A stretch of 44,830 bases of DNA. It comes from Pseudomonadota bacterium. GTDB taxonomy: Bacteria > Pseudomonadota > Gammaproteobacteria > UBA5335. Positions within the stretch are counted from its first letter, which is position 1. Every line of letters starts with the position of its first letter. The notes below the pieces were generated by a model. It was not told where the DNA came from. It did no database searches and saw only the letters and a list, made by a program, of their open reading frames with translations. Location of the stretch: positions 1-44,830 of the forward strand of contig PKDC01000034.1 in NCBI GenBank assembly GCA_002862435.1, read 5' to 3'. Of the stretch, positions 32,186-39,449 are shown piece by piece. The position numbers and the translations under genes are program-made.

Positions 32186-35100
32186 GGCGTGCTCTCCGGC
32201 GTGGCGGCGCTGAACCGACCCGTCCGTAACTGCCAATGCCGCCAGATGGCGTAGACGGCCGGCAGCACCAGTAGGGTCAGGAACATGCAGGCCCACAGGC
32301 CGCCGACCACCGGTGCCGCCGTGCGCGCCGAGAGATCGGCACCGACGCCGGATTCCCACAGCAGCGGCATCAGGCCCAGCACGGTGGTCGCCACGGTCAT
32401 CAGCATCGGGCGCAGACATTTGGCCGTGCCTTCCACCACGGCCGCGTCCACATCGGCAACGTTCCGCAGCCGACCCTCGGACAAGCGCGCCTGAAAGGCC
32501 TGATCGAGATACACCACGACGACGATACCGGTCTGCGCCGCCACGCCCCCCACCGCGATCAACCCCACCCAGGTCGCAGTGGACAGATTGTAATCGAGCA
32601 GCGCCAGCAACCAGACACTGCCGGCCAAGGCAAAGGGCAGGCTGAGCAGCACCAGCAAGGTTTGCGCCCAGCCGCGCATCGACAGGTACAGCAGCGCGAC
32701 GATCAACACCAGCGTGAGGGGAATCGCCACCCGCATCCGCGCCTCCATCTCCGCCATGAACTCATACTGGCCGGTCCATTGCAGCCGATAGCCCGGCGGC
32801 AGCGTGAATCGCTCGGACACCAGGCGCTTGGCATCCTTGACCCAGCCGCCCAGGTCGCGCTGGGCGCTGTCGATGTCGGCGAACACATAGCCGACCAGCA
32901 CCCCGTTCTCGTCCTTGATCATGGGCGGACCGGTGACGACACGGATGTCGGCCAGGGTGCCCAGCGGTACCGCGGCGCCTGGCTGTCGATAGCGGGTCTC
33001 TGCGTCGCCGTCGAGCGGGGCGCTGCCCATGGTCCCTGCGCTGGCGGCGGCACCAGCTGCTGTACCACCCATGCCTCCCCCTGAGACCCCTGTCGTCCCG
33101 CCCATGGCGGCCCCGCCAGCGCCCATCGCGGAACCGGCGGCACGCATGGCCCCGCCGGCCGGCGGCCTGCTGCCGCTCCCGGAGCCGCTGGACGCGATCT
33201 CGGCGATGGGTTCGGGGGCCGGGACCGAAACCAGAATGGCCCGCAAGGCTTCCGGATCGGCGCGATAGTCGGCGGCATAACGCAAATTGATGGCGTAGCG
33301 GGCGCGGCCGGCGATGACGGTGGAGACCGGCATGCCGCCAATGGCCGCTTCCACCCCATCCAGTACATCGCGCACGGTCAGTCCGTAGCGGGCAATGGCT
33401 TCCCGGTCCGGCACGATATCGATGTATTCGCGGCCGGTCTGGCGTTCGGCAAAGGTGCTGCGCGTACCCGGCACCTGCCGCAGCAGCCCCTCCAGCGCGA
33501 CGCTCAGGCGCTCGATTTCGGCCAGATCCTCGCCGAACACCTTGATGCCCACCGGCGTGCGCACGCCAGTCGTCAGCATGTCGATGCGGGTGCGGATGGG
33601 CGGGTTGATCGCCATCTGGTAGCCCGGCATGCGCAGCGCCGCATCCAGGTCTCGGGTCAGTTCCTCCAGGGTGCGCGCGCGCTCATCCGGCCAGATCAGG
33701 CGCAGCGGCGAGCGCAGCCAGGCGGGCGCCCAGGCGCTGTACCAGCGCGCCACCGGGTACGCCGGCCAGTCCTCGCGTGGGTGCAGGGCAATCACCAATT
33801 CATTCATGTCGAGCTGCGCCGGGTCGGTGGCGGTTTCGGCCCGGCCGGTCTTGCCGTGCACCGAGGCGACTTCCGGGAAATCCATGATGATCCGGTCCTG
33901 CGCCGTCAGGATCCGGCGTGCCTCCTCGATGGCGATGCCCGGGAAGGTGGTCGGCATCACCAGCAGCGAGCCCTCATCGAGGGGCGGCATGAACTCCGAG
34001 CCCAGACGCAGCGCCACCGGCACGGTGCCGAGCATCACCGCCAGCGCGGCGGCGGTGACTAGGAAGCGCCAGCGGACGACGAAGGCGGCGATGGGTCGGT
34101 AGATGCGACCCAGCAGCCGGTTGAGCGGGTTTTCGTCCTCGGTTCGGAAACGCCCGCGTTGTAACAGCATGACCATGAGCGGTGGCGCCAGGGTGATGGA
34201 CAAAATGGCGGCGGCGAACATGGCGGCCGTCTTGGTGTAGGCCAGCGGCGCGAACAGCCGCCCGGACTGTCCCGTCAGGGTGAGTATGGGCAGGAAGCTC
34301 ACCGTGATCAGCAGCAGGGAGAAGAAAATGGGCCGGCCGACTTCCTTGCAGGCGTCGATGATGATGCGCCGGCGGTCTGCCCCCGGCAGCGCCGCGGCCA
34401 GACGGGTATGGGCATTTTCGATCATCACGATGGCGGCATCGGACAGCTCGCCGATGGCGATGGCGATGCCGCCCAGCGACATGATGTTGATGCTCAGGCC
34501 GAGGTAGCGGATGGCGATGAAAGAGAAGAGCGCCGATAGGGGCAGCACGATCATCGCCACCAGCGCCGAGCCGGCGTGCATCAGGAACACCAGGCTGATG
34601 AGGGTGACAATGATCCCTTCCTCGATGAGGGTGAGGCGCAGGGTGTCCACGGAACCGAGGATGAGTTCCGAACGGTCGTAGGTCGGGACCAGGCGCACCC
34701 CCTCCGGCAGGCCAAGTCCAGCGATCTGTTGCTTGAGGGCTTCGATGACATTCAGGGCATTGGCGCCGATACGCATGACCACGATGCCCCCCACGGTCTC
34801 GCCGCGCCCGTTCCAATCGGCGGCGCCGCGGCGAATCTCCGGTCCGAACTGCACGGTGGCGACATCGCGCAAGCGCACCGGCGCACCGCCCGGACCGACG
34901 GCGACCACGCTGGCCTCCAGGTCGGCCAGCGTCCCCACGTAGCCGCGCCCGCGCAGCACAAATTCGCGGCCGGCGATCTCCAGCACCCGCGCCCCGACTT
35001 CAGCATTGGCGTCGCGCACCGCCCGCGTAATATCGGCCAGGGTCAGCCCGTAAACGGTCAGTTTGCTGGGATCAAGTACGACTTGGAATTGGCGCTCGAA

Positions 35101-35646
35101 ACCGCCCAGCGAGGCAATCTCGGCCACCCCCGACACCGCCTGCAAGACCGGTTTTACGGTGAAATCCTGCAGCGCGCGCAGTTCGGCCAGATCCAGTCGA
35201 CCGCTCGTGTCTTCCAGCACATATTGGTAGATCCAGCCCACACCGCTGGCATCCGGGCCCAGGGTAGGGGTCACGCCGGGCGGCAGCAGTTGCTGCACCC
35301 GGCCGAGTTGCTCCAGCACCCGCGTGCGCGCCCAGTAGATGTCCGTGCCGTCCGCGAAAATGGCGTAGGTGAAGCTCATCCCGAACATGGAGTAGCCGCG
35401 CACCACGCGCACACCCGGCGTGCTTTGCAGGGTCCGGACCAAGGGATAGGTAATCTGGTCTTCCACCAGATTCGGGCTACGCCCCATCCATTCGGTGAAG
35501 ACGATGACTTGCGGATCGGACAGGTCCGGAATGGCATCCAGCGGCGTCTTGCGGATGCTGTCCAGGCTCCACAGGACCAGCACCAGCGTGGTGCCGAACA
35601 CCAGCCAGCGGTAGCGGACAGACCATTCGATGATGCGCTCGATCAT
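32182..35646 (-). CDS. cusA: CusA-like Cu(I)/Ag(I) RND efflux pump with low-complexity insertion
   Basis: 1154 aa from the ATG at 35646, 1 base after the cusB stop. Inner-membrane RND transporter that pumps metal to the CusC channel with proton antiport. The methionines of the CusA transport path are conserved by context: M564 (LLVMPTTFPG), M614 (PAQLDMNELVIALHP) and M690 (RTRIDMLTTGV), matching E. coli M573, M623 and M672. The proton-relay region GELSDAAIVMIENAH is in helix 4. It is about 107 residues longer than CusA: an insert at about 640-655 and a larger one at about 811-890, of which 820-876 is nearly all Gly, Ala, Ser and Met. CzcA is the alternative, but the Met set favours Cu/Ag. Confidence 0.92.
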   Translation of the reverse strand: MIERIIEWSVRYRWLVFGTTLVLVLWSLDSIRKTPLDAIPDLSDPQVIVFTEWMGRSPNLVEDQITYPLVRTLQSTPGVRVVRGYSMFGMSFTYAIFADGTDIYWARTRVLEQLGRVQQLLPPGVTPTLGPDASGVGWIYQYVLEDTSGRLDLAELRALQDFTVKPVLQAVSGVAEIASLGGFERQFQVVLDPSKLTVYGLTLADITRAVRDANAEVGARVLEIAGREFVLRGRGYVGTLADLEASVVAVGPGGAPVRLRDVATVQFGPEIRRGAADWNGRGETVGGIVVMRIGANALNVIEALKQQIAGLGLPEGVRLVPTYDRSELILGSVDTLRLTLIEEGIIVTLISLVFLMHAGSALVAMIVLPLSALFSFIAIRYLGLSINIMSLGGIAIAIGELSDAAIVMIENAHTRLAAALPGADRRRIIIDACKEVGRPIFFSLLLITVSFLPILTLTGQSGRLFAPLAYTKTAAMFAAAILSITLAPPLMVMLLQRGRFRTEDENPLNRLLGRIYRPIAAFVVRWRFLVTAAALAVMLGTVPVALRLGSEFMPPLDEGSLLVMPTTFPGIAIEEARRILTAQDRIIMDFPEVASVHGKTGRAETATDPAQLDMNELVIALHPREDWPAYPVARWYSAWAPAWLRSPLRLIWPDERARTLEELTRDLDAALRMPGYQMAINPPIRTRIDMLTTGVRTPVGIKVFGEDLAEIERLSVALEGLLRQVPGTRSTFAERQTGREYIDIVPDREAIARYGLTVRDVLDGVEAAIGGMPVSTVIAGRARYAINLRYAADYRADPEALRAILVSVPAPEPIAEIASSGSGSGSRPPAGGAMRAAGSAMGAGGAAMGGTTGVSGGGMGGTAAGAAASAGTMGSAPLDGDAETRYRQPGAAVPLGTLADIRVVTGPPMIKDENGVLVGYVFADIDSAQRDLGGWVKDAKRLVSERFTLPPGYRLQWTGQYEFMAEMEARMRVAIPLTLVLIVALLYLSMRGWAQTLLVLLSLPFALAGSVWLLALLDYNLSTATWVGLIAVGGVAAQTGIVVVVYLDQAFQARLSEGRLRNVADVDAAVVEGTAKCLRPMLMTVATTVLGLMPLLWESGVGADLSARTAAPVVGGLWACMFLTLLVLPAVYAIWRHWQLRTGRFSAATPESTP
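33019..33189 (-). repeat. Low-complexity Gly/Ala/Ser/Met insertion within the cusA-like gene
   Basis: Codons for residues about 820-876 read as a GC-rich, short-period stretch encoding units such as GGAM, GSAM, GAAM, GGGM and GTMG. It falls in the second periplasmic loop of the pump, between ILVSVP and VPLGTLADI, where E. coli CusA has only about ten residues. Confidence 0.8.
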
Positions 35647-35647
35647 C

Positions 35648-36931
35648 TCAGTGCCCCGAGTGCGGAGCGACGGAGTCCGGCGTATCCGTCTTTTCCGGCA
35701 AAGGAGGTTCGGACCGGGCGCCGCCGCTGCCGTGACCGCCGTGCGCCGTGCCGCTCCCGGAAGCGCGCAGCCGGCTTTCCGAATCGAGCAGGAACACGCC
35801 CGCAGCGACGACACTCTCGCCCGCGGATAATCCGGCGCGGATCTCCACCCGGTCCGGCAGGCGCAGACCCAGCACCACTGGCCGGGGTTCGAAGCGGCCC
35901 GGCGCGCTGACGACGAACACATGCTGGGCCGGCCCGGTATCCACCACGGCGTCACGGGGCACCGTGATCACCTCGCGCGACCGGGTGTGGAAATCCGCCG
36001 TGCCATACAGCCCGGGACGCAGGGCGCCGTCCGGATTGGGCATGGCAAAACGTACCCGCAAGGTGCGCGTGCGCTCGCTTAAGGTCGGATAGATGAAATC
36101 CACCCGCGCCTCGAAAGGGGGCCGTCTCGTGGCGGGAAACGCCAGCCGTGCCGATGTGCCCAGGGTGATCTCGGCTGCCGCCATCTCCGGCACCTCGGCC
36201 AGAATCCAGACCCGGGACAGGTCAGCGACAGTCATGATCTCGGTGGCGGCATCCACCGCCGTACCCACGGCCACGCCCCGGTGCAGGACGATGCCGCTAT
36301 GGGGCGCCGCCACAGTCACGAGGCGCTTGATTTCGCCGCGCCGCTCGATCTGCGTGATCTCCGCTTCTGTCATGCCGAGCACCTTCAGGCGCATGCGGGC
36401 GCTTGCCGCCACCACGCTGCGGGGCCCGGCGCTGGCCTGTTTCAAGGCGGCCAGGTATTCGGTTTGGGAGGAGAACAGCTCCTGCGAAAAAATCGCCGCC
36501 AGGGATTGGCCCGCCCGTACCGTCTGCCCGGTGGTATTGACGTAAAGGGCTTCAATCCATCCCGCCACCCGCGTATGCACGTGCGAGACCCGGGATTCGT
36601 CGGGGACTACCGTGGCCACCGCCCGCAGTGGCAGGCTGAGAGTCTCCAGGCGGGCCGGCTCGGTGCGGATGCCAATGGCGGATAGGCGGGTGGGCTCCCA
36701 CGCCACGGGAGCCCGGGGCGGAGCAACCCCTTCGGCCGGGCGAGGGGAAGGGGACTCCGGACCGACGGGCGACTGGACCATCCTGTCTCTGGACATCTCA
36801 TGGTGCAGCGAAAATGGCCAGCCGTGCCGGTGATGCTGGACGAGCAGCACGCCGCCCAAAACCACGGCGCCGATCACGGCGCCGATGCCGGCAGGGAGCG
36901 CGGCAAAGCGTTTCCGTCCATCCAGGCTCAT
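35648..36931 (-). CDS. cusB: CusB-like periplasmic adaptor of the RND efflux system
   Basis: 427 aa, ATG at 36931 with GGAGGA upstream, overlapping the cusC stop by 4 bases. Membrane-fusion protein linking CusA to CusC. A membrane anchor spans about residues 10-31, followed by a His/Met stretch (HHRHGWPFSLHHEMSRDRM) that could take up metal, like the N-terminal methionines of CusB. The core has the HlyD barrel-sandwich phrases VHTRVAGWIEALYVNTTGQTVRAGQSL and VAAPHSGIVLHRGVAVGTAV, a helical hairpin, and the beta-barrel domain. The C-terminus is His/Gly-rich (AHGGHGSGG, final PHSGH), an additional possible metal site. Confidence 0.92.
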   Translation of the reverse strand: MSLDGRKRFAALPAGIGAVIGAVVLGGVLLVQHHRHGWPFSLHHEMSRDRMVQSPVGPESPSPRPAEGVAPPRAPVAWEPTRLSAIGIRTEPARLETLSLPLRAVATVVPDESRVSHVHTRVAGWIEALYVNTTGQTVRAGQSLAAIFSQELFSSQTEYLAALKQASAGPRSVVAASARMRLKVLGMTEAEITQIERRGEIKRLVTVAAPHSGIVLHRGVAVGTAVDAATEIMTVADLSRVWILAEVPEMAAAEITLGTSARLAFPATRRPPFEARVDFIYPTLSERTRTLRVRFAMPNPDGALRPGLYGTADFHTRSREVITVPRDAVVDTGPAQHVFVVSAPGRFEPRPVVLGLRLPDRVEIRAGLSAGESVVAAGVFLLDSESRLRASGSGTAHGGHGSGGARSEPPLPEKTDTPDSVAPHSGH

Positions 36932-38343
36932 GATTCCTCCTCCTCGCTGTCGTCGTTGTCTCGGGACGGGTTGGACTCAAGAGGAGGGAGCAGTATGGGG
37001 GCGGGAGGAATCATGAGTTTGGAGGGTGCCTCCCGCCCCCATTCACCTGTTGTCCGTTGCAGGCGCGCCCAGGCCAGCCCCAGATTGGTTTCGGCCATGA
37101 CCAGTTCGCCCTGCGCCGACCACAGCGCCTGAGCCGCATCGATCACACCCGTCAGGCTGCCCTGACCGGCGGCGTAATTGGCCAGGGCTGGCGTCACAGC
37201 ACTTTGGGCACGGGGCACCACTTCATCCCGAAACGCCACGAAGCGCGTCCGCGCGGCCTCGACCTGGTTACGGGCAGCGGCTGCCTCGCCCTCGATCATG
37301 CGCCGCATCGCCTGCCAGTCAGCGCGCGCCATGTCCTCCATAGCCCGCGCTTCCCCCAACCCCGCCCGCAAGCGCTCGCGCCAGATGGGAATGCTGACGC
37401 CCACCATCAGCATCCCGCCACGACCTTCCGCCATGGTGGAAGCCTGGCCGCCCCGCACCATGCCCATGGGCAGATACATGGCACGCATCACATCCACCTC
37501 GGCTCGGGCCTGCTCGATCTCCGCCTCCCCGGCATGCAATTCCGGCCGCCGTTGCAGGGCTTGGGCATGCACTGTTTCCCAAGGCGGTGGGGCGGCATCG
37601 GTAATGGGGCGGGCCAGTTGCGGCACTGATGCGTCGACTGGACGACCCAAACCGGCATTCAACATGGCCTCGGCGGCCCGCACTTCCGCGGCCAGCGCCT
37701 GGCGCGCAGCGTCGAGTCGCGCCACTTCCACCTCCGCCCGCAAGACATCGGCCTGATTGCCCACGGCCGCCGCATAGCGGGCTGCGGCGGCGGTCACGAA
37801 TTGGTGTGCCAACGCCAATTGCTGATCCACCACCTCGACCATGCGTCGTCGCTCGTAGAGCATGAGAAACGCCGTCATCGCGTCCAGCTCCACGTCGAGG
37901 GCGGTGCGGTCGGTGTCAGCCCAAAGTCGTGCGGCCTCGGCCTGAGCCGAGCGCCGGCGATGGCCGCGAATGCCGGAGAGTGGAAAGCGCTGTTCGACGG
38001 TCACGCTCCAGTCGTAGCGGCGCCCGCTGCCTCCCTCTTCTTCCATCATCTCGTAGGGGTAATGGTCGATGGCGGGCGATATCATCGGATCTTCCAAGGC
38101 CGAGACGATGGCCGGTCGCTGATCCGCTGCGCGGGCCCGGGCTTGGGCGGCCGCCACTTCCGCCCGCTGTTCCCGGGCGATCCGCGGCACATCCTCCACA
38201 CGCAAGGGGTCGGGTAGCTCAGCGGCCATGATGCCATCCCCGCCGGCCCACGACAGGGCGAACAGCAGTGCCAGCGCGCGGCGGCGCTGAAGACAGACGC
38301 CTAACACCCTAGGACCCCATTGTCTTTCCGAATAAAGCCGCAT
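36928..38343 (-). CDS. cusC: CusC/CzcC-like outer-membrane efflux protein (TolC family)
   Basis: 471 aa from the ATG at 38343. Outer-membrane channel of the tripartite exporter. An N-terminal signal segment is present, RRRALALLFALSWAGGDGIMAAE. Two TolC-type helical repeats follow, with alternating long amphipathic helices (AQARARAADQRPAIVSAL, AAARYAAAVGNQADVLRAEVEVARLDAARQAL; then RARAEVDVMRAMYLPM, ALANYAAGQGSLTGVIDAAQALWSAQGELV). An upstream in-frame extension to 38568 covers the leader and is not supported. The last 20 residues are acidic (DNDDSEEEES). It is the first gene of the efflux operon, with a MerR-type promoter about 255 bases upstream. Confidence 0.88.
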   Translation of the reverse strand: MRLYSERQWGPRVLGVCLQRRRALALLFALSWAGGDGIMAAELPDPLRVEDVPRIAREQRAEVAAAQARARAADQRPAIVSALEDPMISPAIDHYPYEMMEEEGGSGRRYDWSVTVEQRFPLSGIRGHRRRSAQAEAARLWADTDRTALDVELDAMTAFLMLYERRRMVEVVDQQLALAHQFVTAAAARYAAAVGNQADVLRAEVEVARLDAARQALAAEVRAAEAMLNAGLGRPVDASVPQLARPITDAAPPPWETVHAQALQRRPELHAGEAEIEQARAEVDVMRAMYLPMGMVRGGQASTMAEGRGGMLMVGVSIPIWRERLRAGLGEARAMEDMARADWQAMRRMIEGEAAAARNQVEAARTRFVAFRDEVVPRAQSAVTPALANYAAGQGSLTGVIDAAQALWSAQGELVMAETNLGLAWARLQRTTGEWGREAPSKLMIPPAPILLPPLESNPSRDNDDSEEEES

Positions 38344-38597
38344 GAACGTGTCGTGAAGGACAGACAAGTCAAGGCGCCGCGTCGATATGCTTTTCTTCCA
38401 ACAGCAAAGGGTAAGCAGCAATTGACCTGTGCATTGAGTTCGGTGACGCCGGCGATCATTTTTTCCCACGCATGCCCATCCTCCACTCTTGTTGACCGTC
38501 ACCTGCTGTCGATGAGTACGATCACTCTCAAAAGCCACCTTCAGTAGTTTTGTTGCCGCTTCAGCCAATTAGCCCGCCAATCTTTCATTCTCCGGGG
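38344..38597 (-). other. Long leader of the efflux operon with an operator half-site
   Basis: About 255 bases separate the MerR-type promoter from the cusC start. On the plus strand TTGACCTGTG occurs at 38422-38431, a perfect left half of the regulon operator whose right half is missing; read on the minus strand it is a perfect right half. It might be a second, weaker regulator site 80 bases before cusC or a relic. Several short frames cross the leader; none is convincing. Confidence 0.4.
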
Positions 38598-38628
38598 ACT
38601 GTAGAGGTGTGCGTAAGGCACAGGTCAA
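38598..38628 (-). promoter_or_regulatory. MerR-type promoter/operator of the efflux operon
   Basis: Minus strand: -35 TTGACC (38623-38628), 19-base spacer, -10 TACAGT (38598-38603). The spacer holds the left operator arm ACCTGTG and a degenerate right arm CACACCT, 7 bases apart. The 19-base spacing is the mark of MerR-activated promoters. Confidence 0.7.
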
Positions 38629-38678
38629 GTGATTTTTTGGTGCGCCATCATCGCCCATAGGGATCCGGCATCCGCGGA

Positions 38679-38709
38679 TTGACCTGTGTATTGGGCGCAG
38701 GTTTAGGCT
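38679..38709 (+). promoter_or_regulatory. MerR-type promoter/operator of the metal regulator gene
   Basis: -35 TTGACC (38679-38684), 19-base spacer, -10 TAGGCT (38704-38709). The dyad arms ACCTGTG (38682-38688) and CGCAGGT (38696-38702) pair at 6 of 7 positions. It lies about 185 bases upstream of the regulator's ATG, pointing to autoregulation. Confidence 0.75.
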
Positions 38710-38893
38710 AATCAACCGAAGGGCGTCGGACAGACCCCGGAACTTGGCATGGTGAGCGGGCGAGTATCGTGATGCCTCCCATATGACGGCACGGTTCCTG
38801 CGACAAGACGGGTGCGGAAGCCAGCGGCGCTATTTGTCGGCTCAACAAGATGACGCGTTCCGCACCTGCCGGGAAGCCAAGGAGAAAAAACCC

Positions 38894-39325
38894 ATGCAGC
38901 AATCCATGAACGACGGATGGCAAGTCAAGGACCTGGCCGCGCGCAACGGCGTAACGCCCGACGTGGTGCGTTACTACACCCGGATCGGCTTGCTCCATCC
39001 CCAGCGTGCGGCCAATGGGTATCGGGTGTACGGGCGCAATGACGAACGTCATCTCCAATTTATCGTCAAGGCAAAACGGTTGGGCTACACGCTGCAGGAA
39101 ATCGAAACCTTGCTGGAAGAGGCCCGGAAGGGCCGCTCGCCGTGCCCATCCGCGCGGCATATTCTGCGCGACCGGGTGACCCACAATCGCCAGCAACTGG
39201 ACGCGTTGCTGGCCCTGCAAAATCGCATCGAGCGGGCGCTTGCCGCGTGGGACAGCTTGCCCGACCGTCTCCCTGACGGCGATGCCATCTGCCATCTGAT
39301 CGAGCAATTCATTGAGTCCGAATAG
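38894..39325 (+). CDS. MerR-family metal-responsive regulator of the efflux/copAB regulon
   Basis: 143 aa from the ATG at 38894, with AAGGAG 9-10 bases upstream (an ATG at 38906 is also possible). Residues 10-75 form the MerR winged helix (VKDLAARNGVTPDVVRYYTRIGLLHP) and 80-118 the dimer helix. Cys84 in SPCPSARH aligns with the Cys79 position of ZntR-type sensors (Ser in CueR). The C-terminal loop keeps only one cysteine, Cys133 (AICHLIE); the usual first loop cysteine is replaced by Trp/Asp (AAWDSL). So the metal site is of an unusual type, and the inducer cannot be read off with confidence. Gene context suggests Cu(I) or Ag(I). Confidence 0.9.
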   Translation: MQQSMNDGWQVKDLAARNGVTPDVVRYYTRIGLLHPQRAANGYRVYGRNDERHLQFIVKAKRLGYTLQEIETLLEEARKGRSPCPSARHILRDRVTHNRQQLDALLALQNRIERALAAWDSLPDRLPDGDAICHLIEQFIESE

Positions 39326-39360
39326 CGCTGCCGGCCGGGCCGCGGTCGCATCGCGTTGAC

Positions 39361-39391
39361 TTGACCTGTGCGTCGCGCGCAGGTGTAGGTT
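39361..39391 (+). promoter_or_regulatory. MerR-type promoter/operator of copAB
   Basis: -35 TTGACC (39361-39366), 19-base spacer, -10 TAGGTT (39386-39391). Dyad arms ACCTGTG (39364-39370) and CGCAGGT (39378-39384). The arms, spacing and the ATCAACCG that follows are shared with the regulator's own promoter. The copA start is about 50 bases downstream of the expected transcript start. Confidence 0.75.
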
Positions 39392-39449
39392 GGATCAACC
39401 GTGTGTTTCCCGTTTGATCCTTACCCACGATCCACCCGACAGGAAGCCC

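Noticed and set aside
29894..32254. 786-aa open frame on the plus strand opposite the P-type ATPase gene
   Set aside because: Antisense shadow of a clearly coding gene; composition is Gln/His/Gly-rich with no motif.
34576..35910. 444-aa plus-strand frame opposite the cusA-like gene
   Set aside because: Same reasoning: shadow of a gene with full family motifs on the minus strand.
38422..38431. Fourth copy of TTGACCTGTG in the efflux leader as a full promoter
   Set aside because: The right arm and a -10 at 19 bases are missing on the plus strand and no gene follows; kept only as a half-site within the leader entry.
38301..38486. 61-aa minus-strand frame crossing the cusC start
   Set aside because: GTG start without ribosome site, overlaps cusC in another frame, no recognisable features beyond a few cysteines.
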